This document shows, one piece after another, positions 17,244 through 26,002 of a stretch of 64,000 bases of DNA. Positions within the stretch are counted from its first letter, which is position 1, and each line of letters starts with the position of its first letter. The DNA comes from Tunturiibacter empetritectus (GTDB lineage Bacteria; Acidobacteriota; Terriglobia; Terriglobales; Acidobacteriaceae). The DNA is taken from contig NZ_JACHDZ010000001.1 in assembly GCF_014201375.1 (NCBI RefSeq), positions 372,001 to 436,000 on the forward strand, in the 5' to 3' direction. The translations under genes and the position numbers were made by a program. The notes under the pieces were generated by a model. The model searched no databases. It saw only the letters and a program-made list of their open reading frames with translations, and was not told where the DNA came from.

Positions 17244-17564
17244 GCCAAAAGGCAACTGGTGGTGTGACAAATTATTTATAGACAAGATGAAGCGCTACCT
17301 GGCAAAGACATCTGCCGGCCTGACGGGCGGCTAGGTCAGCGGATTCGTCTGCTCTTTCGATTTGGAAGATGAACACGTGATGGCAATCGGCGAGCATTTG
17401 TCGTAGATTTCGTGCAACTTACGGGTAATTTCCTGTTGCTCCAAACTTGCCTAAAGTCATGATTACCAAAGGGTCATGTGTGCCATCTTGCGATCTCTGG
17501 CGTTTTCCTCCCCGACTTTGGAGCCACGTCGCAACCTTATCTCCGCTGAGTTCCTGAGGTAAAC
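17244..17564. other. Intergenic region before the giant repeat protein
   Basis: 321 bases with no coding frame on either strand that has plausible composition. It presumably contains the promoter and leader of the gene at 17565. I see no clear -35/-10 pair, long repeat or strong terminator. Confidence 0.4.
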
Positions 17565-20500
17565 ATGCTCGCTCCTGTTCGATTTGATAGAAACTTTTTC
17601 TGCCGTTTCGGTGATCTGATCTTCCCAACTTGTGCACGTCGCGAGGGACGGCCGCGGCTTACCGCGATGCTATGCTTCTGCTTCGCGCTTCTATTCTCTG
17701 GTGTAGCTGCGAGTTGCGCTTACGCGTCACCTGTGACACTGCCGGGGGTGACGGCGGTTGGAAGTACGTCCGCGGTTCAGACGGTCTCCGTTGTGGTGAC
17801 GGCGATTGGTCAGTTAGGCAAGGTGAGCGCGCTAACCGGGGGAGTTGCCAATCTTGATTTTGCTATTTCGGGAGCTGGCACCTGTTTGACAGGGAGCACG
17901 CTGGTTGTGGGTCAGACGTGCAGCTTCCCGGTTACGTTCAGTCCGAAATATCCTGGACAACATATAGGTGCGGTTGCTCTATTTGATACGTCGGGATTGC
18001 CGCTGGGAGATACGTGGCTGGTGGCAACGGGTGGCGGGCCGCTCGCGTTGTTCGTTCCGGGCATCATCAGTACGGTCGCCGGCGATGTGTCGTGGATCTA
18101 CCGTGGAGACGGGCAGCCGGCTACCGCTTCTCCGATCTTTCTTCCATTCGGAGTGGCGGTGGATCCGGCTGGAAATATGTTCATTGCCGATTCGAGCAAC
18201 AATCGCATTCGGCGGGTGGATGCGGCCTCACAGCTGATGTCGACGTATGCCGGGAACGGGAGTGCCGGTAACAGCGGTGACGGAGGGCTGGCGACGCTGG
18301 CTTCTGTGAGCCTGCCGACTTCGGTTGCACTTGACGGTGCGGGCAATCTTTACTTTGCCGATAGCAATAATCATGCGATTCGTAGGGTGACAGCGGCTAC
18401 GGGAGTGATCACGACGGTAGCGGGCGTGCTGGGGACACAGGGGTACTCGGGAGACGGCGGGCTCGCGATTCTTGCTCGTCTGGATACGCCTGATTCAGTT
18501 GCGATCGATCCGGTGAAAGGCTATCTCTATATTGCGGACAGTGGAAACAATGTGATCCGGCGCGTGGATCTCTCGACCGGGATTATCTCTGTGTTTGCGG
18601 GGAACCATACCGCAGCTTATGCAGGGGATGGAGGACCGGCGGTAGGCGCGAGCCTGAACGGACCGTGGGGTGTGACGGTTGGTCCTGATGGGCAGGTTTA
18701 CATTGCCGATCAGAACAATCACAGCGTGCGCACGGTCGCGCTCAATGGGACGATTTCGACCATTGCGGGGAATGGAACTTCGGGGTTTGCCGGCGATGGC
18801 GGGCCAGCGAGCGCTGCTGTGCTGGATAGTCCGGCGGCGACGGCGATCGACGCGGCAGGAAATATTTATATTGCCGATGCAGGCAACAACAGGGTTCGTA
18901 AGGTGAATGCTGTTACAAGTGAGATCGATACTGTAGTCGGTAGCAATCAGGAATCTTTTAGTGGCGACGGTGGGCCTGCGAATGCGGCGGGCATGTATGG
19001 TCCCTATGGAATGGCGCTCGATGGATCGGGGAATCTTTATGTCAGCGACGTGTTCCACAATCGGATACGCCTGGTTAAGAGCATCAACGCGGTCTTAAAT
19101 TTTCCGACGATCCGGGTACAGCGCGTTTCGGCCACACAGGATGAAGAGCTGGAAAATGATGGGAACGCGCCGCTGAATATCTCCAGTCTGAATCCGGGTG
19201 TAAATACGCAGCTGGATCCTGTTGCTACTACCTGCTCGACCAGCGTGGCGATGGCTTCGGCTTTGAATTGCATTATCGGCGCTCAGTTTGCGCCGACGGT
19301 GATTGGCAACACGGTAACTGGAACGATTATTGTTACGTCGGATTCGCCGACCAGTCCGCAGACGATCACTCTCAGCGGTAAGGTTTTGACGCTTGATCCA
19401 TCGACTATCACGTTGAACACAAGCGGCTCTCCCTCGGCCACGGGGGCGCTTGTTACGTTCACTGTCGCGGTGACGAGCACTGGAGTGACACCGACCGGCA
19501 TTGTTACTTTTCTTGATGGGGCGGCGACGATTGGGACCGCTACGCTCAATAGCGCCGGCGTGGCGCTGTTTCCAACACAAAGCCTCGCGAGTGGGACTCA
19601 CATCATTACGGCGAGCTATGCGGGCGATTCGAATACCGCGCCGGGAACGTCTACCTCAGTAACTCAGATTGTCAAGGATGGGACGTCGGTTGCGCTGTCG
19701 TCGAGTCTCAATCCTTCGTCTCCGCAGGTCAGCGTGACTTTTTCGGCGCTTGTTGCGGGGACATCGGGGATTCCTACTGGGAGCGTCAGGTTTCTCGACG
19801 GGGGAGTTCTCCTGGGAACGGTCAATCTGAATGCAACCGGAGCGGCTAGCTTTAGTACGTCCTCGCTGAGCGTTGCGACACACCACATAACGGCGAGCTA
19901 CAGTGGCGATGCCAATTCGATCGCGAGTACTTCGCCCACGCTCAATCAGATCGTGGTTGCTTCTTCGACTGCGACCACTCTTATCACCAGTAATCCGGAT
20001 GTCTCTTATGGAACCGCTGTTACTTTTTCGGCGAGTGTGACGGGAAGCGGATCTGTAACGCCGACGGGCACAGTCTCGTTTCAGGAGGGCACTACGGTTC
20101 TGGGTACGTTGACCCTGGACATTCATGGAGCGGCTGCCCTTACTCTTTCGACCTTGTCTGTTGGGTCGCACTCGATTCGCGCCGTGTACGGGGGCGATGC
20201 GAACAATGCCGCAAGCAACTCCACGTCAGTGCAGGAGACCATCGAGCAAATTACCACCACGACGGCGGTCACTTCCAACGCAAGTACTGCGCCTGCGGGA
20301 TCGAGTATTCAACTGACTGCGACGATCACGCCGGCGTCGTCAGTACCATCGAGCCCGATCACTGGAACCGTGACGTTTATGGATGGAACGACGACTCTCG
20401 GCGCAGCGACGGTTACCGGAGGTACGGTGACGATCACTCTGAACTCGCTGTCGGTCGGGCAGCACTCGATTTTTGCGATCTACGGCGGGTCTTCCATCTA

Positions 20501-23500
20501 TGCCGGAAGTATCTCCTCTACGATCGTGCAGAAGGTACAGCAGGCGGTTACGTCGGGCACGCTGATTGCGTCTGCCAACCCTTCGATCGCGGGAAAGAGT
20601 GACACGCTCACGGTTTCGATCACGAGCAATGGAGGCGTTCCTACGGGCGTCGTGACCTTTATGGATGGTGCGACGGTGCTTGGTACGGCGGCGCTGAATG
20701 CGCAGGGTATCGCGAGCTTTACGGTGCCTTCTTTTTCCACTGGGACTCACTCGCTCACTGCCGTCTACGGAGGAGATAACAACAACCTGGGCACGACGCC
20801 TGCATTGACTCTGAACGTTCAACAGGCGACGACGGGAGTTGTGCTTTCGACTTCGGGAAGTCCGTCAACGGCGGGGTTGCCGGTTACTTTGAGCGCGACT
20901 GTCACGGGCAATGGATCCGCTCCGACGGGGTCGGTTACTTTTTATGACGGCACGGCCGCTCTTGGTACGAGTCCGATCAACGCTGCGGGACTTGGCACGA
21001 TTTCGCTGTCCTCTCTCACGGTCGGTTCTCATTCCCTGACCGCTGCGTACTCCGGAGATACCTATAACGGAACAAGTACGTCGCCTGCGATTACGCAGGT
21101 TGTCGTGAAGGCAACGACGACCACGACTCTGACGGCGAGCGCTTCGACGACACCGGTTGGCGCTCCGGTGACGTTCACTGCCACGGTGGCGGGTAGTTCG
21201 GGCGCGTTAGGTGGAACCGTGCAGTTCATGGATGGTTCGACGGTGATCGGCAGTCCTTCGCTGACGGCTAACGGAACTGCGGTGCTGAGTATCTCGACGC
21301 TGATTGTCGGACAGCACATTATTACTGCGGTTTATCTTGGCGATACGAATGATTCCGGTAGTACTTCGGCGAGCTTGACCCATATTGTTTCTCCGGTCAC
21401 CGGGGTGGCGCTTGCCTCGAGTCAGAATCCGGTAAGCGCCGGCGCCAATGTGACGTTCACTGCGGCGGTTGGGGGCTCGGAGCCTGCGCCGACCGGGGTT
21501 GTTACCTTCCATGACGGATCTGCGACTTTAGCTGCGATCACGCTGAATGCGGCGGGCGTTGCGATTTTCAACACTACGAGCCTGGCTTTGGGGACGCACT
21601 TGATTACTGCGTCGTATGGTGGAGACGCCAATAATAATGCGGCTCTATCCTCGACGTTAAGCGAGTTGGTGCAGCGCGCGACCACACAAACTTCGATGGC
21701 GGTCAGCGCGGTCACCTCGACGGTGAACTCGACAGAGACTTTGACTGTCACGGTTACAGGCTCGGGCGGTATCCCCGGTGGACAGGTTACGTTCCTTGAC
21801 GGCACCAACGTTATCGGGACGGCGAACCTTAGCGCAAACGGTTCTGCAAGCCTATCTGTCTCGAATCTTTCTCTTGGCCAACACACGCTGTCGGCTAGTT
21901 ACAGCGGAGACACGAACGATGCGCCTTCGTCGTCTCCGCCGCAGACAATCATGGTGAACAAAGGTGTGCCAGGTCTTACTCTGGTTTCAAGCAGCAACCC
22001 TTCGGTAGCCGGGCTTCAGGTTGTCTTTACAGCCAACCTTAGCGGGACTACTGTTGCTCCGACCGGCAGCGTTACGTTTACCGATGGCACTGCGGGGCTT
22101 GGTTCTTCGCCAATCGCAGCGAATGGCAGCGCAAACTTCTCGACCACCAGTCTCTCGGTGGGACAGCATACGATCGTGGCGACTTACACAGGCGATGCCA
22201 ATAACAGTGCTGCCAGTTCGCCCGGTCTTCTGGAGACGATTCAACCGTCGACGAGCGCGGTCACGCTGAGTAGCAACAACAATCCAGCGCTGATTGGAGC
22301 TGCGGTTACGTTTGCGATGACGGTGAGTGGGACGGGATCTCAACCAACCGGCACAGTGATCCTCCGCGACGGAGCGAACAGCATCGGTACGAGTGGGGTC
22401 GACGCGAACGGGCTGACTACTCTCAGTGTCTCGAATTTATCGATTGGGGCGCATACGCTGATTGCGACCTATAACGGCGATTCGAGTCATCCTGGTAGCG
22501 TGTCGGGTCCTCTTCTTCAGACGATCCTGCAGCCGACTGCCAGCACTCTGGTTTCGAGCAGCAATCCCTCTTTGTCGGGCACCTCGGTGACGTTTACGAC
22601 CGTGGTCTCGGGCAGCGGAGGCTCGCCGGTTACTGGTACTGTCGCGTTCCGTGATGGGACTGCGGTTCTCGGGACGAGCATCGTGGGGGCGTCGGGTACT
22701 TCGACGTTTACGACGAATGCTCTGAGCCCAGGGCAACACTCGATTGTTGCGACTTACAGTGGCGACAGCGTGAGCCGGACGAGCAGCAGTCCGGTGCTGG
22801 TCCAGACGGTGCAGAACAGTGGCACGACAACTGTGCTGACTACCTCGGGCACGCCGTCGATTGCGGGCGCTCCTCTCACTCTTACCGCACAGGTGACTGG
22901 AAAGGGCGCGGCTCCCGCGGGTCCGGTGAGCTTCGAAGATGGGACTACGGTTATCGGGACTGCTTCGGTGGGAGTCAATGGCATTGCGACTCTTACGACA
23001 TCTTCGCTTGCTGCCGGTCAGCATATTCTGCTCGCAATCTACGAAGGCGACAGCAATACTTTGACCAGCACCTCTAATCCTGTGTTGCAAAACATCGAAC
23101 AGCGCACCGTCGTCACGCTCACTGCGGTTAGTAGTCTGGGTACAATCAGCGGGACGAGTACGGGAGCTGCTCTGATTGGCAATCCGATTACGTTTACTGC
23201 TTCGGTGACTGGCAGCAGCGCGAACCCACCCACGGGGCTGGTCACCTTGTCTGATGGTTCCACTATTCTGGGGACGGCGAGTGTTAACAGCTCCGGGGTT
23301 GCGACATTCAGTGTTTCAACGCTTGCTCTTGGGCCACACACTTTGACTGCGACTTATGCCGGGGATACGCAAAACTTTCCGGGCACCTCGCCGGCGCTGA
23401 CGGAAGTGGTGCAGCTGCACACTTCCATGAACACGTTGACGATCTCTTCGAGCCCCGTCATAGAGAATCAACCGTTTACTCTTGTTGCGACCTTGCAGGG

Positions 23501-24227
23501 AGATGCTGCTGTGCCGCCTTCTGGTACGGTGGTCTTCAGCTCGGGAGGCAAAACGCTTGGTAGTGCGACTCTGAACGCGTCGGGCATCGCTACTCTGACT
23601 ACCAGCCTGGGGTTGGGGACCTACACTCCGATCGCTACTTATCAGGGAGACTCGCAGTATCTGGGGTCGGTGTCGAGTGCTGTGTCTTTGACGGTGATTC
23701 AGGCGACTAATTTCACGATTACTTTGAATCCTCCGACGATGCAGTTGAAGACCACGCAGCACAACACGATCCAGTTGACGCTGACCTCGATTCAGAACTT
23801 CACGGATGTCTTGTCGCTTGGGTGTGTGGGCCTGCCGCGAGCGGCGACCTGCACGTTTACTTCTGACCAGGTGTCACTCGATGCGAACGGGCACCAGACG
23901 ATCAGCCTGACGATTGATACAGGCTCGCCGCTGACTGCGGGGAGTGTTGCAAAAGTAGACGAACCGTCTGGTAGCCGGATTGCGCTGTGCTTCCTGCCGG
24001 GCGGGCTCATCCTCGGGTTGTCGCTGCTGCGTTCGCGACGTGCCGGTAAGCTTCTGAGCGGAGTTTTGCTCGCGCTGCTCTTTACTGGGGCGATGGCAAT
24101 CACGGGCTGCGGCGGACTCGATGTGCATGGAACTCCTGCAGGGACCTACGTCTTCAATGTGACTGCTATCGGCGCCAAGACGGCGGTGACACAGTCTGCT
24201 CCGATGACTTTGACGGTGACCCAGTGA
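17565..24227 (+). CDS. Giant secreted NHL and Ig-like repeat protein
   Basis: 2220 residues. A signal peptide (about 25-55) is followed by a short beta-domain. NHL beta-propeller repeats come next (about 165-500; repeated VALDGAGNLYFADSNNHAIR-type units with GDGG). A HYDIN/abnormal-spindle-like domain follows (about 510-615; VTGTIIVTSDSPTSPQTITL). Then come 15 tandem bacterial Ig-like domains of ~95 residues, each with a PTGxVTFxDG core and SLSVGxHxITAxYxGD. The C-terminus has two hydrophobic stretches around a basic LLRSRRAGK and a GCGG motif, then about 45 residues ending TLTVTQ. It is a large surface or extracellular adhesin-like protein. Its stop overlaps the GTG start of the barrel gene (GTGA), so the two are coupled. 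Confidence 0.92.
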   Translation: MLAPVRFDRNFFCRFGDLIFPTCARREGRPRLTAMLCFCFALLFSGVAASCAYASPVTLPGVTAVGSTSAVQTVSVVVTAIGQLGKVSALTGGVANLDFAISGAGTCLTGSTLVVGQTCSFPVTFSPKYPGQHIGAVALFDTSGLPLGDTWLVATGGGPLALFVPGIISTVAGDVSWIYRGDGQPATASPIFLPFGVAVDPAGNMFIADSSNNRIRRVDAASQLMSTYAGNGSAGNSGDGGLATLASVSLPTSVALDGAGNLYFADSNNHAIRRVTAATGVITTVAGVLGTQGYSGDGGLAILARLDTPDSVAIDPVKGYLYIADSGNNVIRRVDLSTGIISVFAGNHTAAYAGDGGPAVGASLNGPWGVTVGPDGQVYIADQNNHSVRTVALNGTISTIAGNGTSGFAGDGGPASAAVLDSPAATAIDAAGNIYIADAGNNRVRKVNAVTSEIDTVVGSNQESFSGDGGPANAAGMYGPYGMALDGSGNLYVSDVFHNRIRLVKSINAVLNFPTIRVQRVSATQDEELENDGNAPLNISSLNPGVNTQLDPVATTCSTSVAMASALNCIIGAQFAPTVIGNTVTGTIIVTSDSPTSPQTITLSGKVLTLDPSTITLNTSGSPSATGALVTFTVAVTSTGVTPTGIVTFLDGAATIGTATLNSAGVALFPTQSLASGTHIITASYAGDSNTAPGTSTSVTQIVKDGTSVALSSSLNPSSPQVSVTFSALVAGTSGIPTGSVRFLDGGVLLGTVNLNATGAASFSTSSLSVATHHITASYSGDANSIASTSPTLNQIVVASSTATTLITSNPDVSYGTAVTFSASVTGSGSVTPTGTVSFQEGTTVLGTLTLDIHGAAALTLSTLSVGSHSIRAVYGGDANNAASNSTSVQETIEQITTTTAVTSNASTAPAGSSIQLTATITPASSVPSSPITGTVTFMDGTTTLGAATVTGGTVTITLNSLSVGQHSIFAIYGGSSIYAGSISSTIVQKVQQAVTSGTLIASANPSIAGKSDTLTVSITSNGGVPTGVVTFMDGATVLGTAALNAQGIASFTVPSFSTGTHSLTAVYGGDNNNLGTTPALTLNVQQATTGVVLSTSGSPSTAGLPVTLSATVTGNGSAPTGSVTFYDGTAALGTSPINAAGLGTISLSSLTVGSHSLTAAYSGDTYNGTSTSPAITQVVVKATTTTTLTASASTTPVGAPVTFTATVAGSSGALGGTVQFMDGSTVIGSPSLTANGTAVLSISTLIVGQHIITAVYLGDTNDSGSTSASLTHIVSPVTGVALASSQNPVSAGANVTFTAAVGGSEPAPTGVVTFHDGSATLAAITLNAAGVAIFNTTSLALGTHLITASYGGDANNNAALSSTLSELVQRATTQTSMAVSAVTSTVNSTETLTVTVTGSGGIPGGQVTFLDGTNVIGTANLSANGSASLSVSNLSLGQHTLSASYSGDTNDAPSSSPPQTIMVNKGVPGLTLVSSSNPSVAGLQVVFTANLSGTTVAPTGSVTFTDGTAGLGSSPIAANGSANFSTTSLSVGQHTIVATYTGDANNSAASSPGLLETIQPSTSAVTLSSNNNPALIGAAVTFAMTVSGTGSQPTGTVILRDGANSIGTSGVDANGLTTLSVSNLSIGAHTLIATYNGDSSHPGSVSGPLLQTILQPTASTLVSSSNPSLSGTSVTFTTVVSGSGGSPVTGTVAFRDGTAVLGTSIVGASGTSTFTTNALSPGQHSIVATYSGDSVSRTSSSPVLVQTVQNSGTTTVLTTSGTPSIAGAPLTLTAQVTGKGAAPAGPVSFEDGTTVIGTASVGVNGIATLTTSSLAAGQHILLAIYEGDSNTLTSTSNPVLQNIEQRTVVTLTAVSSLGTISGTSTGAALIGNPITFTASVTGSSANPPTGLVTLSDGSTILGTASVNSSGVATFSVSTLALGPHTLTATYAGDTQNFPGTSPALTEVVQLHTSMNTLTISSSPVIENQPFTLVATLQGDAAVPPSGTVVFSSGGKTLGSATLNASGIATLTTSLGLGTYTPIATYQGDSQYLGSVSSAVSLTVIQATNFTITLNPPTMQLKTTQHNTIQLTLTSIQNFTDVLSLGCVGLPRAATCTFTSDQVSLDANGHQTISLTIDTGSPLTAGSVAKVDEPSGSRIALCFLPGGLILGLSLLRSRRAGKLLSGVLLALLFTGAMAITGCGGLDVHGTPAGTYVFNVTAIGAKTAVTQSAPMTLTVTQ

Positions 24228-24793
24228 TCGATCGGTCTGGTTCACGGCATCTCCAGAGATCGTTGCGGAAGCTTGTTGTACTGCTATTGCTTGCCGCTGC
24301 AACGTCGACTCTTTATGCCCAGGCGCTGCCGACGGCTACGGGGCCTGGGCCGCGGTGGATGGCTGGCGGGACGTACTCCTTCTTTGCGGCAGACTATGGC
24401 AAGCGTAACCTTGGCGGCGGGTCTGGCTTTGTCGATTACGCTCGTTCGGAGAGGATCAGCTACGAGGCTGAGGTTCGTTTTCTTACGATCAATGAGGAGG
24501 TTGGTACGCATCAGTCGACTTATCTGATCGGAGGAAAGTTTCCGTACCGCAGGCGGTGGATGACCGCATACGGAAAGGTTCTGATCGGGGATGGGCGCTT
24601 TCATTTTCCCTACGGCTACGCGGACGGCAGTTATTTTGTGCTTGCTCCGGGCGGCGGTGTCGATCTGGCGCTTGGAAGCAGCCGGTACAGCATTCGGCTT
24701 GTCGACTTCGAATATCAGTGGTGGCTCAATTTCCCATTCGGCACGTTGCGGCCATATGGAGCTAGCACTGGGATCGCTGTTCACTTTCATTAG
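24224..24793 (+). CDS. Outer-membrane beta-barrel protein coupled to the repeat protein
   Basis: 189 residues, GTG start overlapping the stop of the giant repeat gene by 4 bases. A signal peptide is followed by barrel strands with a terminal aromatic-His strand (GASTGIAVHFH) typical of outer-membrane insertion. The sequence order (YLIGGKFPYRR.., GGGVDLALGSSRYSIRLVDF, FPFGTLRPYG) parallels the protein at 15762-16373. The tight coupling suggests that it anchors or secretes the repeat protein, but an eight-strand barrel is too small to be a translocon; anchoring is more plausible. Inference from arrangement. Confidence 0.85.
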   Translation: MIDRSGSRHLQRSLRKLVVLLLLAAATSTLYAQALPTATGPGPRWMAGGTYSFFAADYGKRNLGGGSGFVDYARSERISYEAEVRFLTINEEVGTHQSTYLIGGKFPYRRRWMTAYGKVLIGDGRFHFPYGYADGSYFVLAPGGGVDLALGSSRYSIRLVDFEYQWWLNFPFGTLRPYGASTGIAVHFH

Positions 24794-24839
24794 CTCTACG
24801 TCATCGGTGTGTGTTCTGCGCAAGATAATGCGACGAGCT

Positions 24840-25379
24840 TCATCTTGCGGGGCGCTCTTTCAGGATGTAGGGAATTGCGAAGCGGCCGATTTGAAGGATT
24901 GAGTTGTTTGAGGGCGGCCAGATGCGAAAGGACTCTACACGTGATCGCGTTGCCAGACGATGAGCTGTGACGGTGCCTTGTTCTTTCCCCGTTACTGCTT
25001 CGTAGAACTTGACGACGAGGTCGTCTTCACCACGTTGCCATCCGATGACGTAGTTGCCGGCGGCGAGTGAGATGTCTCCGAAGATGATGGGGGACTGGAC
25101 TAAAAGGTAGTGAGAGTATTTTCCGTCGGCGGAGTACCCGGCTGTGATGAGAACAACCCCTGCGATGATCTTCCCGTGCGCGTCGATGATGCCGGAAGCG
25201 GTGCGCATCTCTGTTTCGATACGCTCCTTCTCGACTGGTGCGCGGGCGGGCAAGACAGCCTGTAGTTCTGAGGGAGTCGCGGCGCGCCAGGAAGACTTTG
25301 TTTGAGAGAAGACAAAAGAGGAAAAGCTGAGACATAGTAGGAGCGCTAAGAGAGAGGACTTCATCGGATGTTGTCTCAT
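24840..25379 (-). CDS. Small secreted protein of unknown function
   Basis: 179 residues with a signal peptide (internal Met MKSSLLALLLCLSFSSFVFS is probably the real start, six bases upstream of which nothing is distinctive). The core ASGIIDAHGKIIAGVVLITA then GYSADGKYSHYLLVQ, and a later YVIGWQRGED, resemble the protein at 39369-39962 (shared spacing of TAGYS, KY, YL and a G-Y-G beta-hairpin). It overlaps the response regulator by 4 bases (ATGA), so it is the third gene of the two-component operon and may be its output or an accessory sensor. Confidence 0.75.
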   Translation of the reverse strand: MRQHPMKSSLLALLLCLSFSSFVFSQTKSSWRAATPSELQAVLPARAPVEKERIETEMRTASGIIDAHGKIIAGVVLITAGYSADGKYSHYLLVQSPIIFGDISLAAGNYVIGWQRGEDDLVVKFYEAVTGKEQGTVTAHRLATRSRVESFRIWPPSNNSILQIGRFAIPYILKERPAR

Positions 25380-26002
25380 TTGAGATGTACGATACCTCGC
25401 TGGAGAGCTACGGTCGCGGCGTGAGTGCGATCGCTGACGCCGAGTTTGCCGAGCAGGCTGTTGATGTGTGACTTGACCGTGGCTTCGCTGATCTTCAAGT
25501 CGGAGGCGATCTCTTTGTTGGCGCGGCCGGCTACGATGCGCTCGAGGACCTTCAGCTCGCGATTGGTAAGAGCTTGCGTACTCATCCGTTCGGCGAGTTT
25601 CTCTGCGATGGCTGGGGAGATCAGCGTTCTTCCGCTGTGAACTGCCTGGATGGTTGAGAGGAGTTCGTCAACGGTCATTCCTTTGAGGAGGTAGGCCTTT
25701 GCGCCGGCCTGGAGGGAGCGGAAGATATCTTCGTCTCCGTCAAAAGTAGTGAGGACGATGAATCTTGCGGCGGAGTCTTCGGCACGAATCTTCAGAATGG
25801 CATCGACTCCGCCGAGATTGGGAAGCTGCAGATCCATCAGCGTGATGTCGGGTTTTAGGGTGCGATGGAGCTCGACTGCCTGGACTCCGTCGCTGGCTTC
25901 GCCAACGACTTCGATGTTGGGCATGATGCTGAGCAGAGCAACGAGGCCCTGCCGTACGACGTGATGGTCATCTACTACAAGGATTCGAATGCGTTCAGCC
26001 AT
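25376..26002 (-). CDS. NarL/FixJ-type response regulator
   Basis: 208 residues starting MAERIRILVVDDHH; a longer frame exists, but this ATG overlaps the kinase stop by 8 bases and gives a standard N-terminus. The receiver phospho-acceptor is D57 (ITLMDLQLPN) with T/K at the expected places. A LuxR-type helix-turn-helix (about 145-205; LTNRELKVLERIVAGRANKE and SEATVKSHINSLLGKLGV) binds DNA. The partner is the overlapping upstream histidine kinase. Confidence 0.95.
   Translation of the reverse strand: MAERIRILVVDDHHVVRQGLVALLSIMPNIEVVGEASDGVQAVELHRTLKPDITLMDLQLPNLGGVDAILKIRAEDSAARFIVLTTFDGDEDIFRSLQAGAKAYLLKGMTVDELLSTIQAVHSGRTLISPAIAEKLAERMSTQALTNRELKVLERIVAGRANKEIASDLKISEATVKSHINSLLGKLGVSDRTHAATVALQRGIVHLK

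Noticed and set aside
19400..23700. Regular ~285-base periodicity considered as CRISPR or DNA tandem repeat
   Set aside because: Periodicity is that of Ig-like domains; DNA identity between units is low and the protein frame is continuous.
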